Position numbers and translations under genes: made by a program. Below the pieces are notes generated by a model that made no database searches, was not told the origin of the DNA, and worked only from the letters and a program-made list of their open reading frames with translations. This document shows, piece by piece, positions 8,774-9,038 of a stretch of DNA of 9,038 nucleotides (positions are counted from its first letter, which is position 1; each line of letters begins with the position of its first letter). Source of the stretch: Candidatus Sumerlaeota bacterium (lineage in GTDB: Bacteria; Sumerlaeota; Sumerlaeia; JADFCT01); the NCBI GenBank assembly GCA_026398575.1, contig JAPLSP010000769.1:1-9038 (forward strand), in the 5' to 3' direction.

Positions 8774-8950
8774 CGCAGTATCTCCTTCGGAGTAATACAC
8801 TCTTTTCGCCGCCTTAGTCAAACGCTACCTTTGGTTTGCAGTAGATGCCCTGATCTTTCATCAATCTGGTTGCCCAATAGCATTTTGCGAATCAGATGCA
8901 AACCTTTGCCTGATATTAAGCAATCACCCAGCCGTGGCGCCGTATGGTAG
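8774..8950. other. Upstream region of the secretin gene
   Basis: No convincing gene is visible in these 177 bases. They should carry the secretin promoter. A weak candidate on the - strand is TTGCAT followed 16 bases later by TATTGG (about 8901-8874). An 8-bp inverted repeat GGTTTGCA/TGCAAACC (8833-8840, 8897-8904) could be chance. Confidence 0.3.
8782..8785 (-). promoter_or_regulatory. Shine-Dalgarno site deciding the secretin start
   Basis: GGAG on the - strand, within GAAGGAGAT, is 8 bases before TTG 8773 and 23 bases before ATG 8758. The spacing favours the TTG start, although the ATG would give a more conventional Lys-Leu-rich signal peptide. Confidence 0.55.
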
Positions 8951-9038
8951 GCCGCTCCGCTCCGCCGGACGGCCCCGCGCGCTCGGTAAGCTGCCGAAAA
9001 GCAATGGCGCGCGGGGCCGTCCGGCGGAGCGGAGCGGC
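8951..9038. repeat. Perfect 32-bp inverted repeat at the right edge
   Basis: Bases 8951-8982 are the exact reverse complement of 9007-9038, with a 24-base spacer that can itself form a small TCGG/CCGA stem (8983-8986 with 8994-8997). The arms are extremely GC-rich. The right arm ends on the last base of the window, so the repeat may extend further. It could be a strong hairpin, a dispersed palindromic element, paired ends of a small non-autonomous element, or an assembly end artefact. Confidence 0.9.

Noticed and set aside
7649..8950. 433-codon + strand open frame opposite the secretin
   Set aside because: It is antisense to the secretin N-domains, with no motif or ribosome site, and it runs into the intergenic region and stops by chance.

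Overview
This 9,038-base window looks like chromosomal DNA from a Gram-negative (two-membrane), probably uncultivated bacterium. It carries an outer-membrane secretin together with ClpC, a Clp ATPase typical of Firmicutes, Actinobacteria, Cyanobacteria and several planctomycete/lentisphaera-like or deep-branching phyla, but not of most Proteobacteria. GC content is high (sampled lines in clpC are about 65%), except for one gene at roughly 40-45%. The PVC/Lentisphaerae/Sumerlaeota-like placement is an inference from gene content, not a measured phylogeny.

Layout, left to right. (1) 2-1249 (+) is the 3' part of a hybrid histidine kinase/response regulator cut by the left edge. (2) 1365-1390 is a hairpin, then 1402-1488 (+) is a complete tRNA-Leu(CAG) with encoded CCA, followed by a strong bidirectional terminator at 1536-1563. 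(3) 1585-2946 (-) is an unrecognised, AT-richer gene for a membrane-anchored coiled-coil protein. (4) 2947-3336 is a divergent intergenic region with a likely promoter for each flanking gene and a spaced perfect inverted repeat over the clpC promoter. (5) 3337-5844 (+) is clpC, complete with all ATPase and ClpP-docking motifs. (6) 5845-6028 lies between convergent genes and holds an 88-nt near-perfect hairpin built from CGGAT/ATCCG words. (7) 6029-8773 (-) is a secretin with a (Thr-Gly) hexanucleotide microsatellite inside its secretin domain and a 255-residue tail, mostly low-complexity. (8) 8774-9038 is the secretin upstream region, ending in a perfect 32-bp inverted repeat that finishes on the last base of the window.

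The genes do not form one operon or pathway. Orientations alternate (+, +, -, +, -), and each has its own apparent control signals. They cover signal transduction (kinase), translation (tRNA), regulated proteolysis (ClpC) and secretion or pilus-type export (secretin). I see no transposase, integrase, CRISPR array, toxin-antitoxin pair or recognised defence system, and nothing I would call a clear new system. The most unusual signals are the two large palindromes, the Thr-Gly repeat and tail of the secretin, the low-GC gene beside a tRNA, and the inverted repeat at the clpC promoter.
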